A DNA stretch of 23,331 nucleotides from a virus, in IMG/VR virus record IMGVR_UViG_3300039018_000265, positions 1-23,331 of that record, one strand, 5' to 3'. The notes beneath the pieces were generated by a model that did no database searches, had not been told where the DNA came from, and worked only from the letters and a program-made list of their open reading frames with translations. The position numbers were made by a program, and so were the translations under genes. How positions within the stretch are numbered: the stretch's first letter is position 1; each line of letters starts with the position of its first letter. Shown here piece after piece: positions 20,823-23,331 of this stretch.

Positions 20823-21661
20823 GCTTTTTCGGAATCAAACAAGGCTTGCCGTTTGCCCTATACCGATATGACGACATAAACCAGTCCGACACAATCGAAA
20901 CTGTCAAAGGCAAAGCAATCTCCAAATCGCTCATTTGTGACTTTATCAAAGACGCTGGAGCTTGGAAAAACTCACAGCGTAAAGAGCAGACAAAAGCTAT
21001 GCGCGGCGGGAGTGTCTTGGATTGTTTGCTGACTGAGCCGCATCAATTCGATACACGATACGCTATGTCAATCTATGACGAGTTTCGCACCAAAGAGGCG
21101 AAATCATGGCGTGATGAAATGGAAACAGAAGGTCGGCAAGTATTAAAGCAGTCGGAATTTGACTCAGCACAAGCGCAGCTTGACGCGATCAGATCCAAAC
21201 CAGAAGCGGCAGCACTGATCAACGGCGCGCAGTTTCAAATCGCGTTTAGACATGAGACAGCTTACCCCTTCGCGTCAAAAGGACTCATTGACATTTTGCC
21301 CGATGACGGCGAGACAATCGTGGATCTTAAAACGTGCGAACCGAGCGCGTTAGAATCCAAACGCAGCTTGGCGCGTCACATATTCGACTGGGGATATCAT
21401 ATACAAGCGGGGGCGTATTGTGAGGGGATAGCTATTGCAAGCGGCATCGAACGGACACAGTTTAAATTTATCTTTGTGACATCGAAACCGCCTTTCCGCG
21501 TTGCGGTTGTCTCGCTTCCATTTCCAGCCATTTCATACGGCGCGGATTTATACCGTGCTGGCGCGAAACGATTTGCGGAGTGCCTGGAGTCGAATAAATG
21601 GCCGTCAATTTGGGACGGTGAAGTCGAGATTGATTTGCCAGAATATGCTTACGGAGAATAA
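20819..21661 (+). CDS. Exo8/RecE-like PD-(D/E)XK nuclease
   Basis: A 280-residue protein with the order of the RecB/Exo8-type nuclease: FASKGLIDIL (D158), ETIVDLKT (D169, K171) and YHIQAGAY (Q196, Y200). The early segment RGGSVLDCLLTEPHQF (62-77) is the family's N-terminal motif. It probably digests double-stranded DNA ends for recombination or concatemer formation. It overlaps the upstream partner by ATGA, so the two act in the same pathway. Confidence 0.85.
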   Translation: MSFFGIKQGLPFALYRYDDINQSDTIETVKGKAISKSLICDFIKDAGAWKNSQRKEQTKAMRGGSVLDCLLTEPHQFDTRYAMSIYDEFRTKEAKSWRDEMETEGRQVLKQSEFDSAQAQLDAIRSKPEAAALINGAQFQIAFRHETAYPFASKGLIDILPDDGETIVDLKTCEPSALESKRSLARHIFDWGYHIQAGAYCEGIAIASGIERTQFKFIFVTSKPPFRVAVVSLPFPAISYGADLYRAGAKRFAECLESNKWPSIWDGEVEIDLPEYAYGE

Positions 21662-21665
21662 AAAT

Positions 21666-21887
21666 ATGACAAACAGAATACAGAAATTGTTAGATATCGC
21701 CATGTATTGCGAAAACAGGCTCGAGGATCATGAAACGGTGCAAGTTACCGTCGGAGGATTTGCTGAACTGGCGCGAAGCTATATGGCCATCAGAGCGGCA
21801 TTGCAAAGCTCGATTGACGTTACGACACAGCGCATACTTGATGCGGAGGAGACCATCGAAAAAGTAAAAAAACTACTAAACCAATGA
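21666..21887 (+). CDS. 73-residue helical protein, unknown
   Basis: Start taken at ATG 21666 (MTNRIQKLLDIAMYCENRLEDHETVQVTVGGFAELARSY); the longer in-frame reading would overlap the nuclease. It has three helices, the last with charged heptads (RILDAEETIEKVKKLL), so a coiled coil is possible. It begins 4 nt after the nuclease stop and ends in ATGA with the next gene. No family recognised. Confidence 0.6.
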   Translation: MTNRIQKLLDIAMYCENRLEDHETVQVTVGGFAELARSYMAIRAALQSSIDVTTQRILDAEETIEKVKKLLNQ

Positions 21888-22033
21888 ACGAACCAACACA
21901 AGCAGTAGCGATCCTTAACCTAGCCGACAAACTCAACCGCGAGAACGACGAGTGGGAATGGCAGATGAAAATGGATAAGATCGAGCAAAACCACGACTTT
22001 TTATGCGAGAGAGAACAGGAGGAGGAAGAGTGA
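21884..22033 (+). CDS. 49-residue acidic protein, unknown
   Basis: A very small gene with ATGA overlap at its start and GTGA overlap at its end, so it is translationally coupled to both neighbours. The protein begins MNEPTQAVAILNLADKLNREN and ends in a run of acidic residues (EREQEEEE). It is helical and Trp/Met-containing in the middle (DEWEWQMKMDK). The last codons also encode the ribosome site for the downstream resolvase. Confidence 0.6.
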   Translation: MNEPTQAVAILNLADKLNRENDEWEWQMKMDKIEQNHDFLCEREQEEEE

Positions 22034-22500
22034 GAACCATAATCGGCATCGACCCTGGCAACAAGGAAACGGCGTTTGTCGTCATAGAAAACGAAAGAAT
22101 CATTTCGCACTTTTACGAACCTAACGAATCAGCGTTGCAAATACTTAAACCTTGGAAAAACGCAAATGTGGAAATCTATTGCGAGATGATTGCAAGCTAC
22201 GGAATGCCAGTCGGTAAATCAATCTTTGACACTTGCCTATTTATCGGGCGGATCATCGAAGCGTTGCCATCGGTAAAACTCATAACGCGCAACGTTGTAA
22301 AAAACGCAATTTGCCACAGCAGCAAAGCGAAAGACGCAAACATTCGCCAAGCGTTGATCGACATCTACGGCGAGGTAGGGACAAAGAAAAACCAAGGCGG
22401 CACGTTTGGAATGAGCGGCGATAAATGGGCGGCATTGGCAGTTGCGACCGCGGCTCAACGTGGCGCGAAACTTTACGAAATCAGCGAACTAGAATCATGA
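22030..22500 (+). CDS. RuvC-like Holliday junction resolvase
   Basis: A 156-residue protein with the RNase H/RuvC fold. IIGIDPGNKETAF (4-16) carries the first catalytic Asp (D8), VEIYCEMIASYG (47-58) carries the acidic second site (E52), and GDKWAALAVATAAQRG (130-145) is the C-terminal catalytic helix (D131). I take the GTG at 22030 as start: it overlaps the previous stop, has an AGGAGGAGG ribosome site and places the first motif near the N-terminus. An ATG at 22003 is in frame but would add nine residues encoded by the ribosome site. It resolves branched DNA before packaging. Confidence 0.82.
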   Translation: MRTIIGIDPGNKETAFVVIENERIISHFYEPNESALQILKPWKNANVEIYCEMIASYGMPVGKSIFDTCLFIGRIIEALPSVKLITRNVVKNAICHSSKAKDANIRQALIDIYGEVGTKKNQGGTFGMSGDKWAALAVATAAQRGAKLYEISELES

Positions 22501-22703
22501 ACACATCACATTTAATCGAACAAATCGAGGCTATGAGAAACAGCTTTATCGAGGCTTATCAATTCCTCCAACTGAACTTGCCAGAGTCAGCAGCGATGGA
22601 AGAAATCAAAGCTACACGCTCGGCGAATAGACTAATTTTGGAACTGGAAGCGGAACTGAAACAACAACAACAACTAGAGAAAAAATCAACTAACAGAAAA
22701 TAA
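22497..22703 (+). CDS. 68-residue coiled-coil-type protein, unknown
   Basis: Start at ATG 22497, overlapping the resolvase stop (ATGA). It is entirely helical in appearance (LIEQIEAMRNSFIEAYQFLQ; ANRLILELEAELKQQQQLEKK) with a Gln/Lys-rich end. It sits between the resolvase and the candidate ssDNA-binding protein. No family is recognised. Confidence 0.55.
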   Translation: MNTSHLIEQIEAMRNSFIEAYQFLQLNLPESAAMEEIKATRSANRLILELEAELKQQQQLEKKSTNRK

Positions 22704-22707
22704 TAAC

Positions 22708-23079
22708 ATGAGTAATACACTACTAAAACTAAAAATCGACTTACTAAAAGTCATGGGCGCAAAAATCATCAACGCGAAAGACGGCATCGAATACCTGGCG
22801 ATCCCGATCAAAACAAGCGGCATGTTTTATGCTGGCAAAGGCTGCTATCTCGATCTCGACATGCGCGAGAATAAAGATGGCGAAGATCAATATGGCAACA
22901 GTCACATGCTGACAATCTCTCCTACAAAAGAGCAGCGGGAAGCTAAGGAAAGAACGCCGATTGTGGGCAATGCTAAGACATTGACATTTGGTGACAGAGG
23001 GCAGCCAGCAGCGCAAAAGCCAGCATCAAAACATCATAGCACGGTTGATGTTGGCGAAGGTGAAGATTTCCCCTTTTAA
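22708..23079 (+). CDS. Candidate ssDNA-binding protein with SSB-type acidic tip
   Basis: A 123-residue protein. Its N-terminal domain (about 1-85) contains KGCYLDLDMRENKDGEDQYGNSHMLTISPTKEQREAKERTPIVGN, a pattern shared with small phage proteins of early DNA-metabolism regions. The rest is a flexible Gln/Ala/Lys-rich linker ending in VGEGEDFPF, which closely resembles the acidic C-terminal tip of bacterial SSB (DDDIPF) that recruits replication and repair enzymes. No classical OB-fold motif is evident. It lies with resolvase and nuclease genes, consistent with replication/recombination. Confidence 0.55.
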   Translation: MSNTLLKLKIDLLKVMGAKIINAKDGIEYLAIPIKTSGMFYAGKGCYLDLDMRENKDGEDQYGNSHMLTISPTKEQREAKERTPIVGNAKTLTFGDRGQPAAQKPASKHHSTVDVGEGEDFPF

Positions 23080-23082
23080 TAT

Positions 23083-23286
23083 ATGACAACCAACCACCGC
23101 CGCGAACTGGTCGCACTCAAGCAAAAGCTGCACGGGCTAACCAGCACCGACAGCGACACTCAAGCCGCGATTTTATCAACCAGAGCCGCGATTGAAACCA
23201 TTAAAGACCATCCCGAAATGGACAGCTTTATCCTGACAGTTCAGCGGCGGGTGGCTGCGATCTTGGCGCAAACTAAAAAGAAATAA
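23083..23286 (+). CDS. 67-residue helical protein, unknown
   Basis: A Lys/Arg- and Ala-rich protein, HRRELVALKQKLHGLTSTDSDTQAAILSTRAAIETIKDHPEMDSFILTVQRRVAAILAQ, probably two or three helices. It begins 3 nt after the previous gene with a weak ribosome site. It is the last gene seen in the window; function not recognised. Confidence 0.55.
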   Translation: MTTNHRRELVALKQKLHGLTSTDSDTQAAILSTRAAIETIKDHPEMDSFILTVQRRVAAILAQTKKK

Positions 23287-23296
23287 ACACTTTCCC

Positions 23297-23310
23297 CCGT
23301 CGTGTGACGG
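23297..23310 (+). other. Short hairpin near the window end
   Basis: CCGTC (23297-23301) and GACGG (23306-23310) form a 5-bp stem with a 4-nt loop, 11 nt after the last gene. No U-run follows within view, so it is only a possible weak terminator or structure. Confidence 0.25.
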
Positions 23311-23331
23311 AACGGAATAACATAAGCCCTC

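Noticed and set aside
22003-22029. ATG start nine codons upstream for the RuvC-like gene
   Set aside because: Those codons are the ribosome site of the GTG at 22030, and the catalytic motif begins immediately after the GTG.

Overview
The window holds the late-gene half and part of the early-gene half of a double-stranded DNA tailed phage or prophage of siphovirus type. Every convincing gene is on the plus strand. Genes are packed tightly, with many ATGA or GTGA stop/start overlaps. Base composition is moderate and slightly A-rich. The order (small terminase, GpA-type large terminase, gpW-like joiner, lambda-type portal, S49 prohead protease, scaffold, major capsid protein, head completion, tail terminator, tail tube, G/GT chaperones with a -1 frameshift, tape measure, tail tip, fibre, lysis) is the lambda-like head-to-tail order. 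The host is probably Gram-negative, because a lipobox lipoprotein sits in the lysis cassette and the promoters look sigma70-like. Many starts have A/T-rich leaders without a Shine-Dalgarno sequence, which would suit a Bacteroidota- or Verrucomicrobiota-like host, but the sequence does not settle this.

Layout: 1-2318 DNA packaging. 2319-5255 gpW-like joiner, portal, a beta-rich virion protein and the prohead protease. 5256-6882 scaffold and capsid, with their own promoter. 6955-8851 head-tail completion and tail tube. 8864-12592 tail assembly and tail tip. 12593-14952 fibre module, also with its own promoter. 14942-16318 lysis (holin, DUF1353-like protein, 43-residue lipoprotein, CHAP endolysin). 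16329-17877 accessory genes (mini-zincin, phosphoesterase, small winged-helix and zinc-ribbon proteins). 17878-18619 non-coding, with a strongly structured element. 18620-23286 small early genes: DNA-binding proteins, then a recombination/replication set (an Exo8/RecE-like PD-(D/E)XK nuclease with its partner, a RuvC-like resolvase and a candidate ssDNA-binding protein with an SSB-type acidic tip). No integrase, lysogeny repressor, tRNA, CRISPR array or insertion sequence was recognised.

The most notable signals are regulatory. (1) A short polar motif, TCTAACA (often ATCTAACA), is strongly enriched on the coding strand. It clusters with 11-bp spacing at promoters and also forms palindromic pairs, which suggests an operator or stoperator-like network, or an RNA-level signal. 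(2) Three promoter-like sites, in front of the small terminase, the gpW-like gene and the scaffold gene, place the predicted transcription start on or next to the start codon, so leaderless late mRNAs are predicted. (3) The intergenic region at 18231-18342 holds two hairpins with perfectly complementary loops; one of them is also an intrinsic terminator for minus-strand transcription. (4) A lambda-type slippery heptamer in the correct frame joins an otherwise unassigned 78-codon reading frame to the tail chaperone.
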